A DNA stretch of 64,000 nt from Frigidibacter sp. SD6-1 (GTDB lineage Bacteria; Pseudomonadota; Alphaproteobacteria; Rhodobacterales; Rhodobacteraceae). The stretch is from assembly GCF_030143255.1 (NCBI RefSeq), contig NZ_JARJNR010000006.1, positions 1-64,000 on the forward strand, given 5' to 3'. Each line of letters opens with the position of its first letter. Position 1 is the stretch's first letter. Both the position numbers and the translations under genes were made by a program. Positions 18,915 to 27,315 of the stretch are shown here, one piece after another. The notes beneath the pieces are model-generated. The model ran no database searches, had not been told where the DNA came from, and saw only the letters and a list, made by a program, of their open reading frames with translations.

Positions 18915-19588
18915 TCGACGGCGCGCTCGACATCTCGGCCCCCTTCGACCTGCCCGACCTCGTCTGGGCCGGGGTGCGGCTGCAGGCCGATCCAGCGGAC
19001 GAGGCTGCAACCGGGCTCGCCCATGAAGATGCCGAGACTGGCGCCTATGCCATCGCCCTGCCCGACACGCTGGGCCGCGCGGTGGGCAAGCGGCGGCGGG
19101 AATATCTGGCGGGCAGGCTATGCGCTGCCCATGCGCTCCGCCGCCTCGCTGCACCCGAGGCGCTTGGCCAGAACGGCCGCGCGCCGGTCTGGCCCGCAGG
19201 CACGGTGGGCTCGATCACCCATACCGACCGGCGGGCGCTGGCCATCGCCTCGCGGCGCCATGCACGGCTCGGTCTCGATTGTGAAGAGGTCATGGGCGCC
19301 GAACAGGCCGAACGGCTCGCGCCTGCGATCCTTGCACCGGGCGACGCGGCCGTTCGGCCCGCAAGCCTTGGCTTTGCGGCCTTCGTCACGCTGGTCTTTT
19401 CCGCCAAGGAAGCCTTCTACAAGGCCCATTCGGCCGCCATCGGCCGGGTGGCAGACTTCACCGAGGCCCGGATCACCGGCCTTGCGCCCGACCGGCTGCA
19501 CCTGGCCTTCGAGGGCCGCGACCATATGCTGCGCTGGCGCCTCTCTGGCAGCGACTGCCTCACCCTTCTTGCGGAGCCCGCGCCATGA
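18911..19588 (+). CDS. 4'-phosphopantetheinyl transferase, EntD-like
   Basis: The 225-residue protein moves the phosphopantetheine arm of CoA to the carrier serines of the synthases encoded upstream. Family marks are KRRREYLAGR near 58-67, a PVWPAGTVGSITHT block near 96-109, the Mg-binding GLDCEEV motif near 123-129 and FSAKEAFYK near 160-168. This order is that of the EntD/Sfp-type enzymes used for secondary metabolism rather than of AcpS. Its place in the middle of the operon, with ATGA overlaps on both sides, makes carrier activation a built-in step of expression. Confidence 0.92.
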   Translation: MIDGALDISAPFDLPDLVWAGVRLQADPADEAATGLAHEDAETGAYAIALPDTLGRAVGKRRREYLAGRLCAAHALRRLAAPEALGQNGRAPVWPAGTVGSITHTDRRALAIASRRHARLGLDCEEVMGAEQAERLAPAILAPGDAAVRPASLGFAAFVTLVFSAKEAFYKAHSAAIGRVADFTEARITGLAPDRLHLAFEGRDHMLRWRLSGSDCLTLLAEPAP

Positions 19589-21195
19589 AACGCCTGATTG
19601 CCACCCTCTTTCAGGCCGACCCGCGCGCCGCGCTCGTCGCCATCGCCGCCAGCATGCTGAGCGGGATCAGCGCCGCCGCCATGGCGGTGATCCTGACCCG
19701 CGCCCTGCAGGCCGAGACCCGGGGCGCGGCCCTCGCCGCCGCCTTCTTCGCCGCCGCCATCAGCCATTTCGCGCTGAGGGTCTTTTCCGAAAACCGGCTG
19801 ATCGCACTGACCCAGGATGTTCTCCTCGGGCTGCGCCTCTCGCTTGCCCGCCGCCTCTTGGCCACGCCGCACCGGCGCCTGCAGGAGATCGGCCGCCAGC
19901 CGCTGCACACGATCCTGACCCGCGACATGGACACGTTCGTGGGCGCGGTGCAGCTCATCCCGCTTCTGATCGGCAATCTCCTCTTGATCCTCGGCTGTTT
20001 CGCCTATCTCGCCTGGGTCAGCTGGCAGGTCTGCGCGGTGGTTCTTCTCTGCCTTCTCGCCGGGGCAAGCCTCTTCAAGGCGGCCGAACGCCGCCCGATC
20101 CGCCGCATCCACGCGCTGCGCGAAGAGATCGACCGGCTTTACACCGCCCAGCGCGCGCTGGTCGACGGATCGAAGGAACTGCAACTGAACGCCGCGCGCG
20201 GCAGCGATTATGTGGACGGGGTGATCGGCCGGGCAGCGGCGGGCGTCGCGCGGGAATATGTCGGCGCCATGTCCGGCTATATCCGCGTGATAAATTTCGG
20301 CAACAGCCTGTTCTATCTGGTGATCGGCGCGGTCCTGTTCCTGCCCTGGCTCGGCGGAGCCGACGCGCTGCCCGCCGTCCTCGTCATGCTGTATCTCGTC
20401 CGTCCGGTGGCCGAGGCGATGATCAGCCTGCCCGCGCTCCGCCAGTCGGCGGTCGCGCTCAAGCGGATCGACGGGCTCGCGGACAGCCTCGCCCCTGACG
20501 CCCGCCCGCCCGTAGCCTTGCCGATGACGCGCGAGATCACGCTCGCGGGCGTCACCCACAGCTACCGGACCGACAGCGACGACCGCATGTTCACCCTCGG
20601 CCCGGTCGATCTGGCGATCCGCCCCGGCGAAATCCTGCTCCTCGCGGGCGGCAATGGCAGCGGCAAGACCACGCTCGCGCTGCTCCTCGCCGGGCTCTAT
20701 GCGCCGGAAAGCGGCCGGATCGAGGTGGACGGCGCGCCGGTCCGCCACGAGGAGCGCGCGCGCTACCGCCAGATCTTCTCGGCGATCTTCGCCGATTTTC
20801 ACCTTTTTGCCGAATTGCCGGGCAGTGACGATCCGGAAACCGAGGCCCGCGCCCGCCATTATATCGACCGGCTCGGCCTTGGCCGGAAGGTCACCGTCTC
20901 GGGCGGCAGGCTCTCGACCACCGATCTCTCGACCGGCCAGCGCAAGCGGCTGGCGCTCGTCTCGGCCTGGCTCGAGGACCGGCCGGTCTATCTGTTCGAC
21001 GAATGGGCGGCCGATCAGGACCCGGCGTTCAAGGCGGTGTTCTACCGCGAGCTGCTGCCGGAGCTGAAAGCACGCGGCAAGGCGGTGATCGCCATCACCC
21101 ATGACGATGCCTATTACAGTACGGCCGACCGGGTGATCACATTGGCCGAAGGAAAGATCGAGGTGCGCTACGACCGGTCGGAGGCGGCCGAATGA
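19585..21195 (+). CDS. Cyclic-peptide-type ABC exporter (PvdE/SyrD/YojI-like), fused membrane and ATPase domains
   Basis: The 536-residue protein has about six hydrophobic helices in residues 1-300 followed by an ABC ATPase. The Walker A motif GGNGSGKTT is near 354-362, the signature LSTGQRKR is at 448-455, and Walker B is LFDEWAADQDP with catalytic Asp472-Glu473. The DEWAADQDP form is characteristic of the PvdE/SyrD/YojI group (cyclic peptide transporter family), which moves non-ribosomal peptides or siderophore precursors across the inner membrane. One chain carries one TMD and one NBD, so the working unit should be a homodimer. ATGA overlaps join it to the PPTase and the type II thioesterase. 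The likely cargo is the operon product; its identity is not shown. Confidence 0.92.
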   Translation: MKRLIATLFQADPRAALVAIAASMLSGISAAAMAVILTRALQAETRGAALAAAFFAAAISHFALRVFSENRLIALTQDVLLGLRLSLARRLLATPHRRLQEIGRQPLHTILTRDMDTFVGAVQLIPLLIGNLLLILGCFAYLAWVSWQVCAVVLLCLLAGASLFKAAERRPIRRIHALREEIDRLYTAQRALVDGSKELQLNAARGSDYVDGVIGRAAAGVAREYVGAMSGYIRVINFGNSLFYLVIGAVLFLPWLGGADALPAVLVMLYLVRPVAEAMISLPALRQSAVALKRIDGLADSLAPDARPPVALPMTREITLAGVTHSYRTDSDDRMFTLGPVDLAIRPGEILLLAGGNGSGKTTLALLLAGLYAPESGRIEVDGAPVRHEERARYRQIFSAIFADFHLFAELPGSDDPETEARARHYIDRLGLGRKVTVSGGRLSTTDLSTGQRKRLALVSAWLEDRPVYLFDEWAADQDPAFKAVFYRELLPELKARGKAVIAITHDDAYYSTADRVITLAEGKIEVRYDRSEAAE

Positions 21196-21941
21196 CAACG
21201 GGCGCCACACTCCAGGGCGACTGGCTTGCCCATGTGCCGAAACCCGGCGCCACGCGGCGGCTCGTGGTCTTTCCCTACGCGGGCGGCAATCCGTCCGCCT
21301 TCCTCGGCTGGTCGGCGGCACTCGGGCCGGAAACCGCGCTTTCTGTCGTCACCCTGCCCGGCCGGGGCCCCCGGCGGCGCGAACCGCAGCCCCAGGACCT
21401 GCGCGCCGAGGCCCGCCAGATCGCCGCCGCCCTCTCGCGCCTCGGCGGGCCGGAGCCCTGCCATGTCTTCGGCCATTCGATGGGCGCGGTTCTCGCCTTC
21501 GAGACGCTGCGCGCCATGACACTCATGCATCTGCCGCTGCCGCGCCTCTTCGTCGCCTCCGGCTGCCGCTGGCCTGCCGCAATGGAAAAGGACGATCTGC
21601 ATCTTCTGCCCGAGCCCCAGTTCCGCGACAGGCTGCGCACCCTCGGCGGCACACCCGCCGAGGTTCTGGCGCATGAGGAGCTGATGGCACTCGTCACGCC
21701 CGTCCTGCGCGCCGATTTCGCCATGCTGAACCGGTACGACTACCGCCCCTCGATCCGGCTTCCTGTGCCGCTGCACCTCTTCGCCGGGCGCAGGGATGAA
21801 CGTGTGCCCGCAAGCGACGTCGAGGGGTGGTTCGGCGAAAGCAGCGCCCCGGGGCAACTTCACTGGTTCGACGGCGGACATTTCTTCCTGCACGAGGAAC
21901 AGGATCTTCTGATCGCCCGCCTGAAGGCGCTGATGGGATGA
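21192..21941 (+). CDS. Type II (editing) thioesterase
   Basis: The 249-residue alpha/beta hydrolase has the nucleophile elbow GHSMG with Ser96, and a DGGHFFLH segment near residues 224-231 that supplies the catalytic His. The early [10 protein letters not shown] motif is typical of the external thioesterases (GrsT/RifR type) that clear misprimed or stalled carriers in NRPS and PKS systems. It is separate from the two thioesterase domains built into the synthases. It overlaps the exporter and the amidase by ATGA. Confidence 0.9.
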   Translation: MTTGATLQGDWLAHVPKPGATRRLVVFPYAGGNPSAFLGWSAALGPETALSVVTLPGRGPRRREPQPQDLRAEARQIAAALSRLGGPEPCHVFGHSMGAVLAFETLRAMTLMHLPLPRLFVASGCRWPAAMEKDDLHLLPEPQFRDRLRTLGGTPAEVLAHEELMALVTPVLRADFAMLNRYDYRPSIRLPVPLHLFAGRRDERVPASDVEGWFGESSAPGQLHWFDGGHFFLHEEQDLLIARLKALMG

Positions 21942-23524
21942 GTGCGCGCCTGTCCAGCCTCGCCGAAGAGGCCCGCGCGGCGGGCGACCGCTTGCTGCAT
22001 GCCCGGCGGCTGTTGGAACGCTGGCCCGAGGCGCGTGAGTTGAACGCGATTGCAACGCCCGCCCCCCTGTCGGCCGACGGGCCGGACGGGCCGCTCTACG
22101 GCGTTCCGGTCACGGTGAAGGACAGTTATGAAACCGCCGGGCTGCGCACGACCGCAAGCCATCCTCCCCTTGCCGACCATGTGCCCGGTGAAGACGCGTC
22201 GCTCGTCGCGCGCCTGAAGGCCACCGGCGCGGTGATCCTTGGCAAGACCAACCTCGCGCCCCTCTGCGGCGATGCGCAAAGCATGAGCCCGCTCTTCGGC
22301 ACGGTCCTGAACCCGTGGAATCCGGCCTACACGCCCGGCGGCAGTGGCGGCGGCGGAGCGGCGGCGGTCGCGGCAGGCCTCTCGCGGCTCGATCTCGGCA
22401 GCGATCTTGGCGGGTCGGTGCGCCTGCCTGCCCATTATTGCGGCGTGGCCGCGCTGAAGATGACCGAGGGGCGCTTCGACCTGACGGGCCACATCCCGCC
22501 CTTCGGCGGTGCCCCTGCCCCGCCCTTCCAGTCGGCGGGCCTGATCGCGCGCGACTGCGCCGATCTCGCCGAGGCTTTCGCAGCACTTGCGGGCGAACCG
22601 GCCGCCCACGCCGCGCCGGGGCGGCTGACCGTCGCGCAGATCACCGACACGCCCTTGCCGCTCTGCCCCCGGACCCGCGCGGCACTGGCGCAGGCATCGG
22701 CCTGGATCGCCGAGGCCGGTCATCGCCTTGAGCCATGCGCCTTCGACATGCGCCGCGCCTGGCGGGCCTATGGCGCGATCCTGACCGGCGACACATCGCG
22801 CCGCCTGCCTCTCTGGCGCAGGCGCCTTCTGGGTGCGCTTGCGCTCACTTCCGGTCGCCGTCCGGTCCGGCAGGCACTTCTGCGCGGCCTTGCCGGGCAG
22901 ACTGCCGCAGGCGCCGAGGCCGACCGTGGCGCGGCACGGGCCGAGGTCAGCGGCGCACTCGAAACCGCGGACCTGATCCTGCTTCCGGTATCGGCCACCG
23001 CCGCCTTCCGTCACCTGCCGAAACCCCCGAGCCCGCTCAGCGTGCGCCGCATTCCGGCGGGAAGGCTGCGTCTGCCTTACATGGAAGCGACAATCGGCCT
23101 GACCATCCCCTTCTCGCTCACCGGCCATCCGGTCATCGTCCTGCCGGTCGATTGCATCGACGGGCTGCCGGTGGGCGTGCAGCTCGTCGGGCGCCCCGGC
23201 GAGGAACAGGCGCTTCTTGCGGCCGCCCAGCGGCTCGAAGCCGATTTCGCCCGCCACCGTCCCCCCCTCTGGCAGACGCTTCGCGCCCGCCTTACCCTTT
23301 CATCGTCCCCAGACCAGGAGAAAGACATGTCCGAAGAGCCGCTTTTCACCGTCGTCCTGAACGGCGAGGAACAATATTCGATCTGGCCCGAGGGCAAGCC
23401 GCTTCCCGCTGGCTGGACCGCCGAGGGGTTCCTTGGCCCCAAGTCCGCCTGCCTCGACCATATCGCCACGGTCTGGACAGACATGCGCCCCGCATCGCTT
23501 CGTCGCCAGATGGCTGAGGACTGA
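21938..23524 (+). CDS. Amidase-signature hydrolase running in frame into an MbtH-like domain
   Basis: The frame codes 528 residues from the ATG that overlaps the thioesterase stop. Residues 1-463 are an amidase-signature enzyme: Lys61 in VTVKDS, Ser136 in GGSGGGG, and nucleophile Ser160 in [11 protein letters not shown] form the Ser-cisSer-Lys triad. Residues 464-528 match MbtH-like NRPS activators: [10 protein letters not shown], the CLDHI segment and [10 protein letters not shown] are the family marks. No stop codon separates the two parts, so a fusion could be made. However, an AGGAG sits at the correct distance before an internal ATG at 23327, so free MbtH may be the main product. In a biosynthetic operon the amidase could trim or mature the peptide, as ClbL does in colibactin clusters, but that role is inference. 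Confidence 0.88.
   Translation: MSARLSSLAEEARAAGDRLLHARRLLERWPEARELNAIATPAPLSADGPDGPLYGVPVTVKDSYETAGLRTTASHPPLADHVPGEDASLVARLKATGAVILGKTNLAPLCGDAQSMSPLFGTVLNPWNPAYTPGGSGGGGAAAVAAGLSRLDLGSDLGGSVRLPAHYCGVAALKMTEGRFDLTGHIPPFGGAPAPPFQSAGLIARDCADLAEAFAALAGEPAAHAAPGRLTVAQITDTPLPLCPRTRAALAQASAWIAEAGHRLEPCAFDMRRAWRAYGAILTGDTSRRLPLWRRRLLGALALTSGRRPVRQALLRGLAGQTAAGAEADRGAARAEVSGALETADLILLPVSATAAFRHLPKPPSPLSVRRIPAGRLRLPYMEATIGLTIPFSLTGHPVIVLPVDCIDGLPVGVQLVGRPGEEQALLAAAQRLEADFARHRPPLWQTLRARLTLSSSPDQEKDMSEEPLFTVVLNGEEQYSIWPEGKPLPAGWTAEGFLGPKSACLDHIATVWTDMRPASLRRQMAED
23316..23329 (+). promoter_or_regulatory. Internal ribosome binding site and ATG for separate MbtH translation
   Basis: AGGAG at 23316-23320 lies six bases before the in-frame ATG at 23327. 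It is the best Shine-Dalgarno match seen inside the operon, where the other junctions rely on ATGA coupling. It suggests reinitiation or independent initiation at the MbtH-like segment. Confidence 0.6.
23327..23524 (+). CDS. MbtH-like protein (probable independent product, nested in the amidase frame)
   Basis: From the internal ATG this gives a 65-residue protein, close to the usual 60-75 residues of free MbtH-like proteins. These bind adenylation domains and are often needed for their solubility or activity. The conserved [10 protein letters not shown] start, the central CLDHIATVW stretch and the WTDMRP end are present. It is listed separately because the strong ribosome binding site favours a free protein even though the upstream amidase frame is open into it. 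Candidate partners are the five adenylation domains of this operon. Confidence 0.7.
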   Translation: MSEEPLFTVVLNGEEQYSIWPEGKPLPAGWTAEGFLGPKSACLDHIATVWTDMRPASLRRQMAED

Positions 23525-23610
23525 ACTCGCCCGGCCCCTACCATCGGCGAGCCGCTGCGGAAACGATGGTTCCCGCTGCCTGCCCGCAGACCGCCGCGAA
23601 AGATGGTCCC

Positions 23611-24021
23611 ATGCACGCCCCGCACGTCAGGCCCTTTCCCTGCCGCCCGAAGCGCCTGCTCGCCTGTCTGGCGCTTGCCGGGCTGCCGTCACATGCCGCC
23701 CTCGCCGCCTGCACCCTGCCCGCTTTCGTCCGCAGCGAGGTGCCCGGTGCGTCGGCGATCCTTGCGGCGCCGACGACGGGCGCCGCGCAGATCGGCAACG
23801 TGCCGATGGTCGACGATCCTGATCACGGCAGGATGGGCGGCGAAGTTACCATCACCGACATCCGTGACGGCTATGCCGCGATCACCGACGTGCATGCCTG
23901 GGGCGATCCCGACCGGACCGCGCTCTGGCTCGCGGACCAAAGGACCGAGGCGCCCATCTGGGTGCGCGGCATCTGCGGCGCCCAGGAAACCACCTGCGAC
24001 GGCGTCACCGGCAACGAATGA
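23611..24021 (+). CDS. Small exported protein of unknown function
   Basis: The 136-residue product starts with a basic stretch, then a hydrophobic segment (LLACLALAGLPSHAALAA) that ends like a signal peptidase I site, so it is probably periplasmic. The mature part of about 105 residues has three cysteines (one just after the cleavage site, two in GICGAQETTC) and no domain I recognise. An in-frame ATG at 23566 would only add a non-conserved-looking leader. It follows the MbtH stop by 86 bases without overlap, so it is probably not part of the ATGA-coupled series. Confidence 0.5.
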   Translation: MHAPHVRPFPCRPKRLLACLALAGLPSHAALAACTLPAFVRSEVPGASAILAAPTTGAAQIGNVPMVDDPDHGRMGGEVTITDIRDGYAAITDVHAWGDPDRTALWLADQRTEAPIWVRGICGAQETTCDGVTGNE

Positions 24022-24188
24022 ATGTCCGCCTGACGCCCTCAGTCGCTGCCCGCAGATGGATCGCGGACCAGCAGGACGCTAACCACATCGCAGACACCAG
24101 CGTTAGTGCTGATATGCATTGAGTCTTTACACGGGCCGCCGGGTGGGGAAGTGGCGGCAATAGTGCCGGTCAAGCCTGCCCTCATGCC

Positions 24189-24809
24189 TTAGCGTGCGCG
24201 GCCCGCGAAGTCGTAATAACCGATGACGGAACCGCTCACGCCAGCCACCAGCCCGCCGATGATCGCTCCGGCCACTTGGCCGATACCCGGGAAGAGCGAA
24301 CCGATTCCTGCTCCAACACCCGCACCTTCGATCCCTGATTGCGCATCGTGCGCGATCACCAGCACGGCCGTCTCGAGTGGAAAATTGGCAAGGCGTTCCC
24401 TTGCATAGTCAGCACTGTCGGCGATCACCGCGGCGATCATCTTGGCGACATCACCAAGGCTTTCTATGACCTCCTCGTAGAGCGCCAGTACCGCTTCTAT
24501 CAATTCGGGAAGGCCCGGTGCGCCGAATATCGTATCGAGAAATCGGCGCAGTGCCTCAAGATCGCTGCCGCCGATCACTTCTCGCTGCGCCAACGCCTCG
24601 AGCGTCTTGTTGAGACCCGCCTGCGACAGTGCCAGATCCTCGCCCAGCACGGCTCCTGCCTCGGCGAGGCCAGCGCCATGAAAGACGCGGACCGCCGTGG
24701 CATCGACCAAAAGCTCCAACGTTTCTTGGGCATTGCCGATGGCTGCCGCACCCGAGCCCAGCACGAGCCCAGCAACGACATGGCGACGTGAAGTCTTGAT
24801 AGTGTGCAT
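24189..24809 (-). CDS. Exported protein of unknown function with Tat-like leader and Gly-rich C-terminal hairpin
   Basis: The 206-residue product starts MHTIKTSRRHVVAGLVLGSG, a twin-arginine followed by a hydrophobic run and an AQ end, which fits a Tat or Sec leader. The middle is predicted helical and acidic (many L, E, A). The last 45 residues form two hydrophobic Gly/Ala-zipper stretches around a Pro-Gly turn (SLFPGIGQVAG), like a membrane hairpin, ending in RAR. I recognise no family. Such Gly-zipper hairpins occur in pore-forming and bacteriocin-like proteins but also in ordinary envelope proteins, so no function is assigned. It is divergent from ffh. Confidence 0.5.
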   Translation of the reverse strand: MHTIKTSRRHVVAGLVLGSGAAAIGNAQETLELLVDATAVRVFHGAGLAEAGAVLGEDLALSQAGLNKTLEALAQREVIGGSDLEALRRFLDTIFGAPGLPELIEAVLALYEEVIESLGDVAKMIAAVIADSADYARERLANFPLETAVLVIAHDAQSGIEGAGVGAGIGSLFPGIGQVAGAIIGGLVAGVSGSVIGYYDFAGRAR

Positions 24810-24900
24810 GTCAGCCCCCCGGTTGATCACATGGCGAATACTATCATAGGATTCTGGTTGATTCCACTTTTCACTTCAGGATTGTATCCAACCGCTTTCC

Positions 24901-24929
24901 TTGACTCCCGCCCCCAAGCGGCGTAAGCG
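24901..24929 (+). promoter_or_regulatory. Weak candidate promoter upstream of ffh
   Basis: TTGACT at 24901-24906 is a good -35 match, with 17 bases to TAAGCG, a poor -10. It lies about 160 bases before the ffh start, in a gap that otherwise shows no gene. Confidence 0.2.
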
Positions 24930-25091
24930 CCCACCCAAACCCCCGGAAGTTTGCGCTTCCGGTCCTGAGGCCAAAGGCCGGGATCGCCATCTGTCAGCGC
25001 GTTGCGCCCACAGGTGTCATTCTGCTTTGGCGCGGGGCGCAAGGGCGAAGCTGGACTATATCACCCGGGCAACCGGCGAAGGAGTGAGAGA

Positions 25092-26630
25092 ATGTTCGAG
25101 AGCCTGTCAGAACGCCTTGGCGGTGTTTTCGAGCGCCTCACCAAACAGGGCGCGCTCTCGGAAGCCGACGTGAAGGCGGCGCTGCGCGAGGTCCGCGTGG
25201 CGCTTCTCGAAGCCGACGTTTCGCTGCCCGTCGTGCAGGATTTCGTGAAACGGGTCGAGGCGGGCGCCACCGGCCAGGCGGTGACGAAATCCGTCACCCC
25301 CGGCCAGCAGGTGGTGAAGATCGTCCATGACGAGCTTGTGCGCGTCCTGGCGGGCGACGGCGAGCCCGAGGCGCTGAAGATCGACAACCCGCCCTCGGCC
25401 CTCCTGATGGTCGGCCTGCAGGGCTCGGGCAAGACCACGACCACGGCGAAGCTGGCCAAGCGCCTGACCGAGAAGAACGGCAAGCGCGTGCTGATGGCCT
25501 CGCTCGACACCAACCGCCCCGCCGCGATGGAACAGCTTCAGATCCTCGGGACCCAGATCGGCGTCGATACCCTGCCGATCGTGAAAGGCGAAAGCGCCGT
25601 CCAGATCGCGAAACGCGCCAAGAGCCAGGCGACACTCGGCGGCTATGACGTCTACATGCTCGACACTGCCGGGCGCCTTCATATCGACGAAGCGCTGATG
25701 GCCGAGGTCCAGGCCGTCCGCGACATCGCCCAGCCCCGCGAAACCCTTCTGGTCGTCGACGGCCTCACGGGGCAGGACGCCGTGAACGTCGCGACCGAGT
25801 TCGAGGCCAAGGTCGGCATCTCCGGCGTCGTCCTCACAAGGATGGACGGCGACGGCCGCGGCGGCGCCGCGCTTTCCATGCGCGCCGTGACCGGCAAGCC
25901 CATCCGCTTCGTGGGCCTCGGCGAAAAGATGGACGCGATCGACGCCTTCGACGCCGAACGGATCGCGGGCCGCATCCTCGGCATGGGCGACATCGTCGCG
26001 CTGGTCGAGAAAGCCCGCGAGACGATGGAGATCGCCGAGGCGGAGCGCATGGCCAAGCGCTTTGCCAAGGGCCTGTTCAACATGAACGACCTCAAGGGCC
26101 AGCTCGAGCAGATGCTCAAGATGGGCGGCATGCAGGGGCTGATGGGCATGATGCCCGGCATGGGCAAGATGGCCAAGCAGGCCGAGCAGGCCGGTTTCGA
26201 CGACCGCATGCTGCGCCGCCAGATCGCGCTCATCAACTCGATGACGAAAAAGGAACGCGCCAACCCCGACCTGATGGCCGCCTCGCGCAAGCGCCGGGTG
26301 GCGGCGGGCGCCGGTCTCGACGTTGCCGAACTGAACCGCCTTCTGAAACAGCACCGGCAGATGGCCGACATGATGAAGAAGATGGGCAAGATGGGCAAGG
26401 GCGGCATGATGAAGGCCGCGATGCAGATGATGGGCGGCAAGGGTCTCGGGGGCGGCGCCGACATGCCCAAGGACCTCGCCTCGATGAGCCCCGCCGAAAT
26501 GGAGGCCATGGCCAAGGGCATGCAGGAAGGCATGGGCGGCAAGCTGCCGGGCCTCGGCGGCCTCGGCGGGCTGAAACTCCCGGGCGGGCTTTCCGGCCTC
26601 GGCGGGCTGGGGTTCGGGAAGAAGAAGTGA
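25092..26630 (+). CDS. ffh: Signal recognition particle protein Ffh (SRP54)
   Basis: The 512-residue GTPase is the protein subunit of the bacterial SRP, which binds 4.5S RNA and hydrophobic signal sequences on ribosomes and docks with FtsY. The N domain (about 1-90) is followed by the G domain with P-loop GLQGSGKTTT (Lys114), DTAGRLHID and TRMDGDGRGG. The M domain, from about 320, is rich in methionine (MGGMQGLMGMMPGMGKM). The tail is unusually long and Gly/Leu-rich and ends in three lysines. The start at MFESLSERL is chosen because a GGAG precedes it and the family starts there; an upstream in-frame ATG at 25002 reads a non-conserved leader. Confidence 0.98.
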   Translation: MFESLSERLGGVFERLTKQGALSEADVKAALREVRVALLEADVSLPVVQDFVKRVEAGATGQAVTKSVTPGQQVVKIVHDELVRVLAGDGEPEALKIDNPPSALLMVGLQGSGKTTTTAKLAKRLTEKNGKRVLMASLDTNRPAAMEQLQILGTQIGVDTLPIVKGESAVQIAKRAKSQATLGGYDVYMLDTAGRLHIDEALMAEVQAVRDIAQPRETLLVVDGLTGQDAVNVATEFEAKVGISGVVLTRMDGDGRGGAALSMRAVTGKPIRFVGLGEKMDAIDAFDAERIAGRILGMGDIVALVEKARETMEIAEAERMAKRFAKGLFNMNDLKGQLEQMLKMGGMQGLMGMMPGMGKMAKQAEQAGFDDRMLRRQIALINSMTKKERANPDLMAASRKRRVAAGAGLDVAELNRLLKQHRQMADMMKKMGKMGKGGMMKAAMQMMGGKGLGGGADMPKDLASMSPAEMEAMAKGMQEGMGGKLPGLGGLGGLKLPGGLSGLGGLGFGKKK

Positions 26631-26666
26631 ACCTGACGCGGACATTCGGGCGCGTGGCGGGACGAT

Positions 26667-26795
26667 CCCCCCACCCTCTCCCTCCCCACAAGGGGGAGGG
26701 AAGCGCCCTTCTGTCGTCCGCTATGCATGCGGATAACACCACGCCCGCAATCCTCGCGCTTCCCTCCCCCTCGTGGGGAGGGAGAGGGTGGGGGG
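26667..26795. repeat. Long inverted repeat (two 40-nt arms, 49-nt loop) between ffh and the GNAT genes
   Basis: Arms at 26667-26706 and 26756-26795 are reverse complements at 39 of 40 positions. Each arm itself contains a pyrimidine-rich then purine-rich palindrome (CCCTCCCC and GGGGGAGGG), so a cruciform or a double-hairpin transcript can form. The right arm ends eight bases before the first GNAT start codon. This is the form of a paired REP/BIME-like intergenic element; no poly-T tract follows, so it is not a classical terminator. Confidence 0.85.
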
Positions 26796-26802
26796 CGCCG
26801 AC

Positions 26803-27315
26803 ATGACCACGCTGCACACCGCGCGCCTCACCCTGCGCGTCCCCACCATGGCCGACCTCGACGCCAGCGCCCGTTTCTGGGCCTCGGACCGCTCACAGAT
26901 GGTGGGCGGCCCCTGGACTTACGAGAAAACCCGCGACAGCCTCGCCGACGTCATCGACCAATGGCGCCGCCACGGCTTCGGCCTCTTCACCGTCACCTTC
27001 CGCGACACCGGCGAAGCCATCGGCGGCATCGGCCCCTATTTCCCGCAAACCCACCCCGAACCCGAACTCGGATGGAGCCTCTGGTCGGCCGACCTCGAAG
27101 GCAGGGGCCTCGCACTCGAGGGCGCCACCGCCGCCCGCGACTGGTTCTTCGCAGCGAGCGGCCACCGGACCGCCGTCAGCTACACCGACCCCGCCAACCA
27201 CCGCTCGCACCGCCTCTGCGAACGGATGGGCGCAACGCCCGATCCCGACGCCCCCCACCCCTACGGCGACGAACCGACGCTGACCTGGCGCCACCATGCC
27301 GGGGGTCGCGCATGA
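26803..27315 (+). CDS. GNAT family N-acetyltransferase (1 of 5), RimJ/RimL-like
   Basis: The 170-residue protein starts with the TARLTLRVPTMADL segment typical of RimJ/RimL-type GNATs. It has the acetyl-CoA pyrophosphate-binding stretch EGRGLALEGATAARDW near 103-118 and a late DPANHRSHRLCERMGA segment common to the group. The substrate is unknown; relatives acetylate ribosomal protein N-termini, small amines or antibiotics. The ATG at 26803 is preferred over one at 26773, which lies inside the inverted repeat. Its stop overlaps the next start as ATGA. Confidence 0.88.
   Translation: MTTLHTARLTLRVPTMADLDASARFWASDRSQMVGGPWTYEKTRDSLADVIDQWRRHGFGLFTVTFRDTGEAIGGIGPYFPQTHPEPELGWSLWSADLEGRGLALEGATAARDWFFAASGHRTAVSYTDPANHRSHRLCERMGATPDPDAPHPYGDEPTLTWRHHAGGRA

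Noticed and set aside
24810-25091. Possible 4.5S RNA or other small RNA gene upstream of ffh
   Set aside because: No conserved SRP RNA tetraloop and stem pattern was found; only a weak promoter-like pair is visible.
26727-27311. N-terminal extension of the second GNAT gene making a 363-residue protein
   Set aside because: The extension is the first GNAT gene read in another frame (Arg/Pro-rich); the true start is fixed by the ATGA overlap at 27312.
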